Shown: positions 29,636-38,670 of the stretch, in pieces
How positions within the stretch are numbered: the first letter of the stretch is position 1
How the letters are laid out: each line of letters begins with the position of its first letter
Virus record (IMG/VR): IMGVR_UViG_3300023222_000452
Coordinates: 1-44,307 of that record
Strand: one strand, 5' to 3'
From: a virus
Length of the DNA: 44,307 nucleotides
Program-made: the position numbers and the translations under genes
The notes under the pieces: generated by a model
Told to the model about the DNA's origin: nothing
The model's database searches: none
The model's input: the letters and a program-made list of their open reading frames with translations, nothing else

Positions 29636-32512
29636 TTATGATCCTAATTGAGTCATTAGACACGCAAAGCTAATTATTTCAATATTTCCTGTTCCAGTAG
29701 AAGATTCTACAAAAAATGAAATTCGTTCACCTATGGCTACATCAACAAATCCTGTACTTGGTATAACTTGATCTTCCTCACTAGTTTGAATAGTTATAGT
29801 TAATGGTGGCTGAAGTACACCGTTTACTGCTACACCTACATCCATAGCTTCACTTTTACCATTAGTTCCCACTAGAATAACTAAATCGCTTATTCTCATA
29901 GCTGCAGGCAGTGGTATTTCTCTAAGTTCATTATCTCCATCAGGATCATCATGATCAAAAAATGAGAGGTATCTGTCAGCCCCTATAGTATGCCCTTGAC
30001 CAGTTCCAGCTATCATTGAAAATGCAAGTTCTGAGAATTTGGCTCTACGTAGTGCTCCTCCACTTGTCCTAAATAATAGTTCATCAGCTGATTCAGGTAC
30101 TGCTGGAGTTTGTCCAGCTATTAGATCTTCAGTAATGCTTAGAGTTGTAATGCCATCAACGGTAACAGCATCCATTCCTTTAGATGGAGTTCCTACAATG
30201 GAATTGATATGATTTCCATTTCTAAATAATTCTGTCCATTCACCACCAGCACCAAAAATTAATCCCATGTAATTCTGGACATCATTCATTACAAAATCCG
30301 CATCGTTGATTAAATTGAGAAGACCAGTATTTTTTACGGTAATTATATTGTTTTCTGATGGTGTTATGAGAAGCATTTCTCCAATCCCACCATCCTCAAT
30401 AAATTCAAGATCATCCACAGTTCCTGATTCTGCTGTTATGCGTGTGAATGTAGTTGTTGGAATTAGTCTATTAGTTGCAATAAGTGTGGTAGTGGATCGA
30501 GCATAATCTAAAGTTCCTAAATCAAGTAAAGTTCCTACATTTTCTAAATCATTTCCTTTCCAATCGGCAAATGTATCATCAAAGGTATATTCTATAATAT
30601 TATTTTCACGTATGAATAAAGTTCCCCCTTCATCTATGTCGATTTGCATATCACCTGCATTCACACGTTCTATTGATACATTAGCATCATCGCCAGTTCC
30701 AAATTGTAAGACTCCCATGTTGATTAAATTATTTCCATCCCAATCAACAGATCCATCTTGGAAATCGTAAGTGGTACTACCCATAATCATCTGTACTTTT
30801 ACACCAGCTTCTAGTTCGATTCCAGCATTTCCATTTACTCTTAGAGTATCATTAGTAAAACTTCTAGTAATAGCTAATATGTCATTGTTTATTCCTTCAA
30901 AATTTATTTCAAAAACATTGGTGATAAACTTGGCACCCATGTTCAGTGATTGAGTTTGAGTTCCTAATCCCGTGATTGCTGAAACTCCTGTAACAGTATT
31001 AGTCATAACTGCGTTCTCTAAATCATTATTACCCAAATCCAATGCTTGAGTTTGTACTCCTAGTCCTGTGATTAATGTAGTTCCTGTAACAGTATTAGTC
31101 ATAACTGCATTTTGTAATTCATTACCATTCCAATCAGATCGTATAGCTGAAAAATTATATTCTTCATCATCAGGGGTATCAAATATTCGTAAAACTATTT
31201 CTCCACCATTCTCAGTATCTAATTGTAGATCATTAATAGTACCTTCAGTAGTATTTCCACGTTGGATAGATACGTTACCAGTAGGTGGGGTGGTTGTTGG
31301 AGGTTGAAATTGTATCACTCCCATATCTGCTATACCATGCCTCTGAAAATTGGCGTTGTTAGGACCAAATTGATAAGTAAATTCACCTTCAACTTCACCA
31401 ATAGACATTCTAACTTGAGAATCACTAGCAGTATGTAATTCTAAATCATCTTCGTGTTGATGGATTCTATGATCTGTATCTTCAAATTGAATATCATTAG
31501 AACCCATGATTAAATTATTGAATTGTGTTACTATCCCATCTTTGCTAATCTCCCATATGATAGATCCATTGTTTGATATTCCAAGGATTGGTCTGGTATC
31601 AATGGCTGCAGCCGCTTGATGTGCATCAATGGCAATAACAGGATTAGTTCCCTCATCTGTGCCATCTACAATTTCCGCTTCTATTGTTAAAGCGATAGCT
31701 GTAGTGGTGGATAATGCTAGTTTTTGAACAGTAAGAAATTTGGCAGTAAAATCATTTCCTGCTGAAGTATTTTCAAGTGTAATTCTTCCTTGAGCAGAGT
31801 CAACATCAAAGTTATGGGAACCATCTCCTGTAGGAGTATTGATTAAAAAATCACTTTCCCCATCAGATGTTATGTTCCATCCATCGGTTCCTACAAAAAT
31901 AGTTTCAGGTACTTTAAGACTGTCAGAAATTTGCAAAGTTTGATCAGTAGGAGACTCTACAGCAGAAATGACAGGATTACCACCGCTGGCAGTATTGGTA
32001 AAAGTAATAGTAGCCAAAGCATCCATGGTACCTCCAGCTAATGGAAGGAATGTACCAGCCCCAAAAGCCAGCAGATCAGTATCAGTTCCCAAATGATCTA
32101 GGAAAAATAATGTGGTAATACCTAAGACATCCTTAACGTATAGTCTTCCTGCAGTTTCTAGTGGTACGGCAGGAGTTGTTATTTCTCGCATCTCAAGGAA
32201 TCCAGCTTGTAGAATATTGTTTATTCCCATGGATAGTGCTTGACTTTGAGTTCCTAATCCTGTAATTGATGAGAACACACCAGCAATTAACGCATTATTT
32301 GTTAATTGTCCACCTTCCGTATTATCTGAATGATCATGTATTGCTAAAGTAAAATCAGAAATTGTTGGAGCACCAGTAATTATAGGATCAGTAAGAATTT
32401 GAGCTAGTGTAACTTTGGATGATGTGATAGTGCTAAACGCCACCTCAAACTGTAATGCAGGATTTAATGGAGTAGCAAGTGGAGGCAGTCCAGAGATAGG
32501 TACTTGACTCAT
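29636..32512 (-). CDS. Large tail fibre/adhesin (958 aa)
   Basis: Repetitive beta-rich protein with recurrent short motifs: ITGLGTQTQALSMG-type (at least three copies), DWNGNELQNAVMTNTVTG and DWKGNDLENVG. Such strings form trimeric beta-fibre shafts. The C-terminal about 120 residues (TIGADRYLSFFDHDDPDGDN, then VGVAVNGVLQPPLTITIQTS) look like a receptor-binding or tip domain. Overlaps the 117-aa gene by TAATG. Confidence 0.75.
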   Translation of the reverse strand: MSQVPISGLPPLATPLNPALQFEVAFSTITSSKVTLAQILTDPIITGAPTISDFTLAIHDHSDNTEGGQLTNNALIAGVFSSITGLGTQSQALSMGINNILQAGFLEMREITTPAVPLETAGRLYVKDVLGITTLFFLDHLGTDTDLLAFGAGTFLPLAGGTMDALATITFTNTASGGNPVISAVESPTDQTLQISDSLKVPETIFVGTDGWNITSDGESDFLINTPTGDGSHNFDVDSAQGRITLENTSAGNDFTAKFLTVQKLALSTTTAIALTIEAEIVDGTDEGTNPVIAIDAHQAAAAIDTRPILGISNNGSIIWEISKDGIVTQFNNLIMGSNDIQFEDTDHRIHQHEDDLELHTASDSQVRMSIGEVEGEFTYQFGPNNANFQRHGIADMGVIQFQPPTTTPPTGNVSIQRGNTTEGTINDLQLDTENGGEIVLRIFDTPDDEEYNFSAIRSDWNGNELQNAVMTNTVTGTTLITGLGVQTQALDLGNNDLENAVMTNTVTGVSAITGLGTQTQSLNMGAKFITNVFEINFEGINNDILAITRSFTNDTLRVNGNAGIELEAGVKVQMIMGSTTYDFQDGSVDWDGNNLINMGVLQFGTGDDANVSIERVNAGDMQIDIDEGGTLFIRENNIIEYTFDDTFADWKGNDLENVGTLLDLGTLDYARSTTTLIATNRLIPTTTFTRITAESGTVDDLEFIEDGGIGEMLLITPSENNIITVKNTGLLNLINDADFVMNDVQNYMGLIFGAGGEWTELFRNGNHINSIVGTPSKGMDAVTVDGITTLSITEDLIAGQTPAVPESADELLFRTSGGALRRAKFSELAFSMIAGTGQGHTIGADRYLSFFDHDDPDGDNELREIPLPAAMRISDLVILVGTNGKSEAMDVGVAVNGVLQPPLTITIQTSEEDQVIPSTGFVDVAIGERISFFVESSTGTGNIEIISFACLMTQLGS

Positions 32513-32865
32513 TATGACGTCGAGAAAGCTGGCTTGAATCTCTTCTCAAGAGCTGATCTAGCCTTTACTCTTACCTCCTCTCTGTGTGTTTTTGCTTCTT
32601 CTGTATTATTTGACATTACCCAGAAATATGCAGTTTGTAATTCTATGGCTAGCTGTCTTAGCCATGTGGGTAATTCTGTAATATCTACGGTGAAATCAAT
32701 ATTTCCATTAAATAAATTCTCTAGCTCAGAACTTGCGTTTTCATTTGAGCGTGTTATCAAATCTAGTGTATTCTGATTTGTTGTTCCAACTTCATCTACA
32801 TCCTGCTCACACCGAGTATCATCGCCAAACTGTGGAAGAACTAGAGACATGTCAAATAATGTCAA
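32512..32865 (-). CDS. Helical protein, possibly head-tail adaptor like (117 aa)
   Basis: LDLITRSNENASSELENLFN, then LPTWLRQLAIELQTAYFWVM resemble the DUF1320/gp36-type head-tail adaptors, but the gene lies ahead of a fibre, so a fibre attachment role is equally possible. Confidence 0.5.
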   Translation of the reverse strand: MTLFDMSLVLPQFGDDTRCEQDVDEVGTTNQNTLDLITRSNENASSELENLFNGNIDFTVDITELPTWLRQLAIELQTAYFWVMSNNTEEAKTHREEVRVKARSALEKRFKPAFSTS

Positions 32866-32890
32866 ATAATTACATTTTACTATTCTTAAA

Positions 32891-32903
32891 TTCTTATTAA
32901 GAA
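32891..32903. promoter_or_regulatory. TTCTTATTAAGAA palindrome
   Basis: Exact copy, about 26 bp upstream of the ATG at 32865, in the gap after the beta-propeller gene. Confidence 0.5.
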
Positions 32904-32909
32904 ATTATT

Positions 32910-33827
32910 TTACAGTTGAAATGAACTAGATAAAGTAAATTGAAGTACCTTATTAAAACGATCGAGAACGAACATTTGGAAACCATCATTTGAGAATGTT
33001 AGACCAAAAAAAGTGCTACCAAATGGAGTTAGGTCAAATTCCTTAGTGGATTGTATTGTTCCTGTGGTAACATCAAAGTCATTAGACACAGAATATTGAA
33101 CTATCTTATTTGTCCCTATATCAAGTAGAAACATCTTGTTGGCAGTAGGAAATGCTATACTACGAGGATTTGTCACTCCTGATGGAGATGCGTTAAAAAA
33201 ACCGTCATCTACAGATACACCTTGAATTGAATAATTACTGGGTAGTGTAAATTGTTGTACTCCATCAGGGGTATTTGATGAAATAAATAGTTTTGAACCA
33301 ATATCATCGAATACAAGACCTGTGGGAACTGTTACTAGTGATTGTAAGTTTGTGGTTCTTGGTGTTGTACTTACAGTTGAAAGATCATATGCAGTTCCTG
33401 CTGCTCCAAATTGGAATACTTTAGAGGACTGATCTCCTGTAACAAATAATTCTGCTCCAGGAGGATCCCATTCCATACCAGTAGGAATATTCTCATTTGT
33501 TGAAGTATCAAACGTACCTGCAACTAGTGATACATTACTCTGAGTCATATCAAAGGGATTAATTAGAGAATATTGACGAATTAAATCATCGCCTGAGGAA
33601 ATTATGAACATTTTTGTTCCAGGGGTAGCAACAGGATCAAGATTGTTAAATTTGACAGCAGTTAAAAAAGAACCACCATCTACAGTATAAGTTGAAGTAA
33701 GTACAGGTGGACCTCCTCCTACTCCTGGAAACCCTTGAGGTGGTACGAATGAGTTTAGACGTTGGGCGATATTTTGTATATTGCCATTTAGTGGAGTACC
33801 AGGTCTTTGAAAGTGAAACCTTGTCAT
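32910..33827 (-). CDS. Beta-propeller fibre/adhesin (305 aa)
   Basis: After a Pro/Gly-rich start, repeats of about 45 residues recur: PTGMEWDPPGAELFVTGDQS, PTGLVFDDIGSKLFISSNT, PRSIAFPTANKMFLLDIGTN, FFGLTFSNDGFQMFVLDRFN, each followed by a VFQF/VQQFTL strand and YDLST-type end. This is the NHL/YVTN-like propeller pattern seen in some virus adhesins. Probably binds the host surface. Confidence 0.75.
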   Translation of the reverse strand: MTRFHFQRPGTPLNGNIQNIAQRLNSFVPPQGFPGVGGGPPVLTSTYTVDGGSFLTAVKFNNLDPVATPGTKMFIISSGDDLIRQYSLINPFDMTQSNVSLVAGTFDTSTNENIPTGMEWDPPGAELFVTGDQSSKVFQFGAAGTAYDLSTVSTTPRTTNLQSLVTVPTGLVFDDIGSKLFISSNTPDGVQQFTLPSNYSIQGVSVDDGFFNASPSGVTNPRSIAFPTANKMFLLDIGTNKIVQYSVSNDFDVTTGTIQSTKEFDLTPFGSTFFGLTFSNDGFQMFVLDRFNKVLQFTLSSSFQL

Positions 33828-34390
33828 TCTTCCAAGGCTAAAGTGAATTGTAATGGCTCTTGATCAGTATCACACCTAATTTGAAAGACATCACCTTTTC
33901 TTATAGGTAAACTTCGAAATGCCACACCTATTATATCTTGATCATTGTTTATTGGATAAGGTATACCATTTTTAAAAATAGATACTGTGCCATCAATAAT
34001 CAAATTAAAATCAAGATGTAAAAATGTCAAAAGTTCGTCTGGAAAATTATCAGGTAATGCAAATCCTCCCCCTGTGACTGCTGCCGTTACAGGTCCTGTA
34101 AATGATAAGCCGCCAGATACTATAACATACGATGTTACTTGTCCATTTGTAATCACTCCTTTAATTATAGCTCCTTTCCCATTCACTCCTGCCTCACTAA
34201 GTACAATAGTGGGAGGAAAAGTAAAACCAGATCCTAAAGCATTTGGTTGTACATCAGTTATTACACCACCTGATTCTGTTACTATAGCTGTAGCACCTGT
34301 TCCGCCACCATCTGTTAGCCAATCAAATGTAGCCTCTATTACACCTTCAAAACTTTCAATAATTGTAAATCCTGATTTCCCCATAATCAA
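33824..34390 (-). CDS. Structural protein with Gly-rich repeat domain (188 aa)
   Basis: TGATAIVTESGGVITDVQPN, ALGSGFTFPPTIVLSEAG is a motif common in phage fibre proteins (variants GSGYTxPPTV). C-terminal half is beta sandwich. ATGA overlap with the propeller gene. Confidence 0.65.
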   Translation of the reverse strand: MIMGKSGFTIIESFEGVIEATFDWLTDGGGTGATAIVTESGGVITDVQPNALGSGFTFPPTIVLSEAGVNGKGAIIKGVITNGQVTSYVIVSGGLSFTGPVTAAVTGGGFALPDNFPDELLTFLHLDFNLIIDGTVSIFKNGIPYPINNDQDIIGVAFRSLPIRKGDVFQIRCDTDQEPLQFTLALEE

Positions 34391-34425
34391 AAATAAATAA
34401 AAATTAGAATAAAAATAGTATCATA

Positions 34426-34438
34426 TTCTTATTAAGAA
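34426..34438. promoter_or_regulatory. TTCTTATTAAGAA palindrome between divergent genes
   Basis: Lies between the minus gene starting at 34390 and the plus gene starting at 34479, about 40 bp from each, so could serve both promoters. Confidence 0.5.
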
Positions 34439-34478
34439 AGTCACACACTTTATTATCTAAAGTAATATTTGTTTTATC

Positions 34479-34673
34479 ATGGCAACAGGCGATGTTTTAG
34501 TAGCAGTAGGTCAAGTAACTAAAGAAATAGGTACAGATCTTTCTGAGATTGCAGCAATTCCAGTAGCTAATTTTGCAGCCAGTAATACCAATGTAAATTT
34601 TTTCGTAATCCCTAGAGAAACAGAGGGGAAAAATGTTACATATGACGTTGTAGCAGTAGGATTAGATGCTTAG
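34479..34673 (+). CDS. Small beta-rich protein on plus strand (64 aa)
   Basis: MATGDVLVAVGQVTKEIGTD..., Ala/Val rich, no signal peptide. One of only two plus-strand genes. Could be a small virion subunit; no family recognised. Confidence 0.65.
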   Translation: MATGDVLVAVGQVTKEIGTDLSEIAAIPVANFAASNTNVNFFVIPRETEGKNVTYDVVAVGLDA

Positions 34674-34756
34674 ATAGATCGATAGATAAATAGATTTAAT
34701 TTTTAAAAACTTTTTTGTTATCCTTTTATACAAATTTTGTAAGATGATATAAAAAA
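34674..34756. terminator. Convergent gene end with T-rich tracts and GATA repeats
   Basis: Plus gene ends into GATAGATCGATAGATAAATA and T-rich runs (TTTTTTGTT), and the minus gene at 34757 ends from the other side. Suited to T-tract archaeal termination in both directions. Confidence 0.4.
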
Positions 34757-35128
34757 TTAATTCAATGTAATTAATTCTTGGTCGTCATACATGTTATCAT
34801 ATTCTACTAGTATGGTATACATTCCTCTTTTACTCAATTTGTCTATATCTGTAAAAGTGTGTGTAAAAGTGGTTAAACTATCACTGTTCACTTTATACCA
34901 TATCATGTGTGCTGTTTCTCCATCTGGATTAATTAGTTTGGCCGTTACAAAATCATTATCAGGTATTATTACTCTGATTACAACTGAAATTGTTTTCTGA
35001 TCTAAAGATTGACTTGTTGATAATAAATCAACACCATAATTGTCTGCAAAAACCATTGGGATAGTAGTGGCAATTATTATTATTGTACAAATACCAACTA
35101 ACAACATCATAGTTTTGTGATTTGTCAT
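34757..35128 (-). CDS. Secreted small beta protein (123 aa)
   Basis: Signal peptide MTNHKTMMLLVGICTIIIIA to VFADNYG, then a single Ig-like beta domain (VVIRVIIPDNDFVTAKLINP). Same style as the two other secreted proteins of this virus. Confidence 0.7.
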   Translation of the reverse strand: MTNHKTMMLLVGICTIIIIATTIPMVFADNYGVDLLSTSQSLDQKTISVVIRVIIPDNDFVTAKLINPDGETAHMIWYKVNSDSLTTFTHTFTDIDKLSKRGMYTILVEYDNMYDDQELITLN

Positions 35129-35173
35129 TTTATCCTAAAATATTAATAGGTAAATTTTCTATTTATGTAGATT

Positions 35174-35821
35174 TTATTTCTTATTAAGTTTCTCTGGGTC
35201 TTTAACTTTGTTTAGCTCTGCAAATTCCTTGTCCTGTAATTGTTGTTGTGATGCCTTAATTTTTTCAATTATAATTCCACTAAAGAGGATATGGACATAT
35301 GCCTCTATACAGTCAGTGGTCATCTTTTTTTCTATGATTTGTTTGGCTGTATCAATTTGTTCCTGCTGTCGTTTTAGTTGGGATTCAGGCATTTTTCCAT
35401 CTGTTTTTAATTTATCCACTATACTTTGTGCGTCTTTAATCATGGATGTGTTGTACTTGTTGTTTAAAATGTAATTTAGTTTGGACCAGTTTGTTATTTT
35501 AATCCAGAATGAATCGCCTATCAGATACTCGTATGGTTCTAATTTGCCTGAGAGATCTTTGGTGACCCATTGAGTATTTGTAGGAATTTCAGTCTTTTCA
35601 AATTCAATCTCATCAAGGGTAGTAGAATTCTCAATCTTTTTTCCATTCTCCATTGTTGTTACGTTTAAGGTTTTTTTAATGAAAACTTCTCCAGTTTCTT
35701 GGTTAATTCTTTGTGTTGCAGTATCGTACAGATGTTTTCTCTCGTTTTGCGGATTATCAAAACAACTCTGAAAGTCTACGATAATTTGTGGTGATAGATG
35801 TAGTGTGATAGTTTTTGCCAC
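35174..35821 (-). CDS. Hypothetical protein (215 aa)
   Basis: GTG start (MAKTITLHLSPQIIVDFQSC). Beta N-terminal half, long helical C-terminal half rich in Lys/Gln/Glu (QLKRQQEQIDTAKQIIEKKM). No signal peptide. TATA-like ATTATAAATAAT about 20 bases upstream. Confidence 0.65.
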   Translation of the reverse strand: MAKTITLHLSPQIIVDFQSCFDNPQNERKHLYDTATQRINQETGEVFIKKTLNVTTMENGKKIENSTTLDEIEFEKTEIPTNTQWVTKDLSGKLEPYEYLIGDSFWIKITNWSKLNYILNNKYNTSMIKDAQSIVDKLKTDGKMPESQLKRQQEQIDTAKQIIEKKMTTDCIEAYVHILFSGIIIEKIKASQQQLQDKEFAELNKVKDPEKLNKK

Positions 35822-35932
35822 TAGGTAAATTGAATTATTTATAATGTATTAAGGTTATGTATTGTTTTGATTAAATTATGTGTGTATAAGATAACCTGAC
35901 ATTGTAGCAAATGCTGCCCCCTTGTTCTACTA

Positions 35933-36370
35933 TCAAGTTAATTTAGGTGAAGTTCCTGCTGTTACTTCTAAAATAAACATATTTACTACATTAGCTGCTG
36001 CTGTACCACCCCTAGTTAATTTAATCAAATCATCGGCTACTGCTTTATTTCCTTTGGCTATTCCAGGATAAACCCAAGGGTTTACGGATCTTGCATCTCC
36101 TATCTCCACAGTTGTTCCATCAGGGAATTCTAAAGTTACGCTTGCATTAGATGCACCAACACTGATAAAAGACCACCCCATCAAATACCAATCTTTGCCT
36201 GCTGGGACAGTTTCAAAGGTTATTTCTCCTATAGTAGTAGCTAGATTTTGAAAGTTTTTTAATACTGCACCTGTTAATTCACCATTTGCTATTCTTGATA
36301 AATATTCTAAATCACCCATGTCTTCTCCCTCCACTTGAAATAGAATGAGCGGAAGTCCCATTATAGACAT
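35933..36370 (-). CDS. Structural beta protein, virion surface candidate (145 aa)
   Basis: ITFETVPAGKDWYLMGWSFI, VTLEFPDGTTVEIGDARS look like a fibre-tip/jelly-roll-type domain. Sits next to secreted proteins. Start MSIMGLPLILF; an ATG at residue 18 is possible. Confidence 0.6.
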   Translation of the reverse strand: MSIMGLPLILFQVEGEDMGDLEYLSRIANGELTGAVLKNFQNLATTIGEITFETVPAGKDWYLMGWSFISVGASNASVTLEFPDGTTVEIGDARSVNPWVYPGIAKGNKAVADDLIKLTRGGTAAANVVNMFILEVTAGTSPKLT

Positions 36371-36436
36371 AATAATTCAACAATTTCCAAGTATGACATC
36401 TTTGTTTTAAAGGTTTTTTTAATAGAACAAATAACT

Positions 36437-36507
36437 ATCAGTAGCCATCCTACTGGCGTGCGCAAGCTTTCATTAGGTCGTCTAATGGCACCAGTAAGAT
36501 GACTAGT
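36437..36507 (-). ncRNA. GC-rich structured RNA-like element
   Basis: In an AT-rich gap, two hairpins with 6-bp stems and 5-nt loops occur: CAGTAG/CTACTG (36439-36455) and CATTAG/CTAATG (36471-36487). They compete with a longer stem CATCTTACTGG/CCAGTAGGATG (36491-36501 with 36446-36456), whose one non-Watson-Crick pair is a U-G on the minus-strand RNA but a mismatch on the plus strand. A TATA-like ATTATAATAAAA precedes it on the minus strand. No ORF covers it. Not a tRNA. Could be ncRNA, a leader switch or a processing site. Confidence 0.55.
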
Positions 36508-36553
36508 ATTTTATTATAATTTTCTTAAATAAATCTGATTAGATTTTAATTAA

Positions 36554-37471
36554 TTAAGATAACAGATCTAGCTGTTCCTGTAGGCATTCAATTATGCCAT
36601 CATACAAACTAGATAGTGCCAAAGAATGACCTATTCTATCTGTAAATAGTTCTATTTGATTAGTTTGGTTTCTACTAATTGCTCGGTCTAGTTTCTCATA
36701 GTATAGTTCAGTTTGATTGTCTGTAACATTTTGTGCGTGTTGCCATTGTTGTAGAGTGTTGTTCCATTTTGCTATTTCATGATCTGACAGTGTTAGGTAT
36801 GATGAGTTATGGTATAATTCCTCTTCTTGTAATGTGGCATAATCAAAAGTCGTGTTTGCTGTACTGTTGTTGTAATGAGCACTTAATGAGTATATTCCAT
36901 GTGTGGATATTGATGTGTTGTTTCCAGTAAGTATTGTTGTATTGAAATGATTGGTACTATTCCTTGTGATATTGTGAACTGGAGATAATGCACCATTAGG
37001 TAATTCTAACATTATGCTTATTGAGGTACCGTTATGTGGGTTTGTTAGTTGACCTGATACTAGGATTGATTCTCCTATGTGGTATGATTGTTGATTTGTT
37101 GTTATTGTTATAGATTCAATGATGATATTGTTAGTAGATCTGTAATTATCCCCATATTGTACTCTGACTTCGTAACCCTCAATTCCAATACTCATATCAT
37201 AATGAGCTTTAAATGTATGTGAATAATTTCCATCAGGTTGTGGTAGAGCTAGTCCAATATGCATCAGATTCTTCTCAGGACTTATAATCATTATAGTTAC
37301 AGCTTGTTCATAATCTGCTAGAGTTTTAACAAAACCAGAAACGGTTATAATTTCATCCGCATTGTAAAATGTTTTATCAGTAGTTACAGTAATTTCATTA
37401 GATAATTCTGCAAATGAATATGAGATTAATATCATTGGTAAAATTGCTAAAAGTAATAGATATTTCAACAT
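36554..37471 (-). CDS. Secreted two-domain beta protein rich in glycosylation sites (305 aa)
   Basis: Signal peptide (MLKYLLLLAILPMILISYSF), two successive Ig-like repeats starting NEITVTTDKTFYNADEIITV and SITITTNQQSYHIGESILVS, then a region with many N-x-S/T sequons (ITRNSTNHFNTTILTGNNTS) and a helical end. These repeats are typical of archaeal cell-surface proteins. Likely displayed on the cell or virion. Confidence 0.75.
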   Translation of the reverse strand: MLKYLLLLAILPMILISYSFAELSNEITVTTDKTFYNADEIITVSGFVKTLADYEQAVTIMIISPEKNLMHIGLALPQPDGNYSHTFKAHYDMSIGIEGYEVRVQYGDNYRSTNNIIIESITITTNQQSYHIGESILVSGQLTNPHNGTSISIMLELPNGALSPVHNITRNSTNHFNTTILTGNNTSISTHGIYSLSAHYNNSTANTTFDYATLQEEELYHNSSYLTLSDHEIAKWNNTLQQWQHAQNVTDNQTELYYEKLDRAISRNQTNQIELFTDRIGHSLALSSLYDGIIECLQEQLDLLS

Positions 37472-37514
37472 AAAAAATATTCTAGAACTAGATTATTTAT
37501 TCTAAGTGAAACTC

Positions 37515-37622
37515 TTAATCTAAAAATGGTTTTTTACAACGTGTACAATGAAGAATCTCACCTGATTTCTTCCATGTAACCTGTTTGTAGTCACAACATG
37601 GAGTAGTAACAAATCTTCTCAT
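37515..37622 (-). CDS. 35-aa zinc-ribbon peptide
   Basis: MRRFVTTPCCDYKQVTWKKS then CTRCKKPF: CC and CxxC pairs. Coding support is the motif and clean stop. Confidence 0.5.
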   Translation of the reverse strand: MRRFVTTPCCDYKQVTWKKSGEILHCTRCKKPFLD

Positions 37623-37740
37623 AAGAATTAATTATTTTACTTGTATTAAAATAGTTAGTGTTAATTATGGTAAATATTTAATTACAATATCATTAATAAT
37701 TAACCAATGTCCAAAAATACAAAAAAGAAGAGGATAATTT

Positions 37741-38643
37741 ATGAATAAAATCTTTAGTATAATTGGTATCATTGCTGTATTATTTGTAAGTGTACAGTAT
37801 GCTGATGCTGTAGAAATACTTTTAGAAGGAGAGAGTAAAAATCATGGAATTTTCATAGCCATACAAGGTAATGATAATATTATGATGTGGGACACTGTTG
37901 ATGGATATTCAGAATATTTTGATTCCAAACAGAAAATCTACAAGTCTGGTGGTTTCTCATTGAAAAATCCAGAATCAGGAATAGCTGTATGGGGTCATCC
38001 TATTAATGATGTTCAATACAAATTGGTTATTCTAACTAACGAGGGAATAGTAAGGATGGTTGGTAATGTAATTACTAACAATGACATTGATACCAAACAA
38101 GATGATACCAGTACTCATCCTATTAGAATAGAACCAAAAAGTTCTGTTGGTGCGGATATTACAAAATATGATGTCCCTACAATAACTAGAGATGATAAAA
38201 AAACATCAATGTTATTAACATTGAAAACAAATCCTATAACCTCATTCCTTCATGGAGATAGATATGATATGAACGGAAAAATTCTTGATGTAAGAACAGG
38301 AAAAATTCTTGAAGGTGCAGAAATAACTGTTCAAATATCTAGAGATGGTTATGTTATACGAGAACTTGATGATATTTCTAGTAAGGCCGGTACAGTAAGA
38401 CTCCAATTTAACAACATGTCATACCCTGAATTTTATCCGTCATTTTGTTATCAAGTAAAAGCTGAAATAAAATATGGAAATGTGACATCAACTTGGAAAG
38501 ATGACTTTAACATATCAAATGTCAGAGCTGGTACACTGGATTTTTCATGGTTAGAACAAGCCCAATGGGGTTATCTGCCAAATAGTTTCAGGGAAATTCC
38601 ACCTGTTTTCTTGACAGCAGACAAAAAGTGTAATGGGGTTTAA
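37741..38643 (+). CDS. Secreted protein on plus strand (300 aa)
   Basis: Signal peptide MNKIFSIIGIIAVLFVSVQY to ADAVE, then a beta-rich ectodomain (YDMNGKILDVRTGKILEGAE, ITVQISRDGYVI). AGAGGATAATTT just before the ATG is a plausible ribosome site. Opposite strand to almost everything else, suggesting separate control. Function unknown; probably surface-directed. Confidence 0.75.
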   Translation: MNKIFSIIGIIAVLFVSVQYADAVEILLEGESKNHGIFIAIQGNDNIMMWDTVDGYSEYFDSKQKIYKSGGFSLKNPESGIAVWGHPINDVQYKLVILTNEGIVRMVGNVITNNDIDTKQDDTSTHPIRIEPKSSVGADITKYDVPTITRDDKKTSMLLTLKTNPITSFLHGDRYDMNGKILDVRTGKILEGAEITVQISRDGYVIRELDDISSKAGTVRLQFNNMSYPEFYPSFCYQVKAEIKYGNVTSTWKDDFNISNVRAGTLDFSWLEQAQWGYLPNSFREIPPVFLTADKKCNGV

Positions 38644-38670
38644 CCCTTTTATTTTTTCCCTCCTCTTTTT
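38644..38670. terminator. T-rich convergent gene end
   Basis: CCCTTTTATTTTTTCCCTCC and TTTTTTTAAG between the plus gene and the minus fibre gene. Confidence 0.4.

Noticed and set aside
36437-36507. tRNA or hammerhead ribozyme at the GC-rich element
   Set aside because: No T-loop GTTCGAAT-like sequence, no acceptor/anticodon layout, and the CTGATGA plus GAAA core is not present in the right order.
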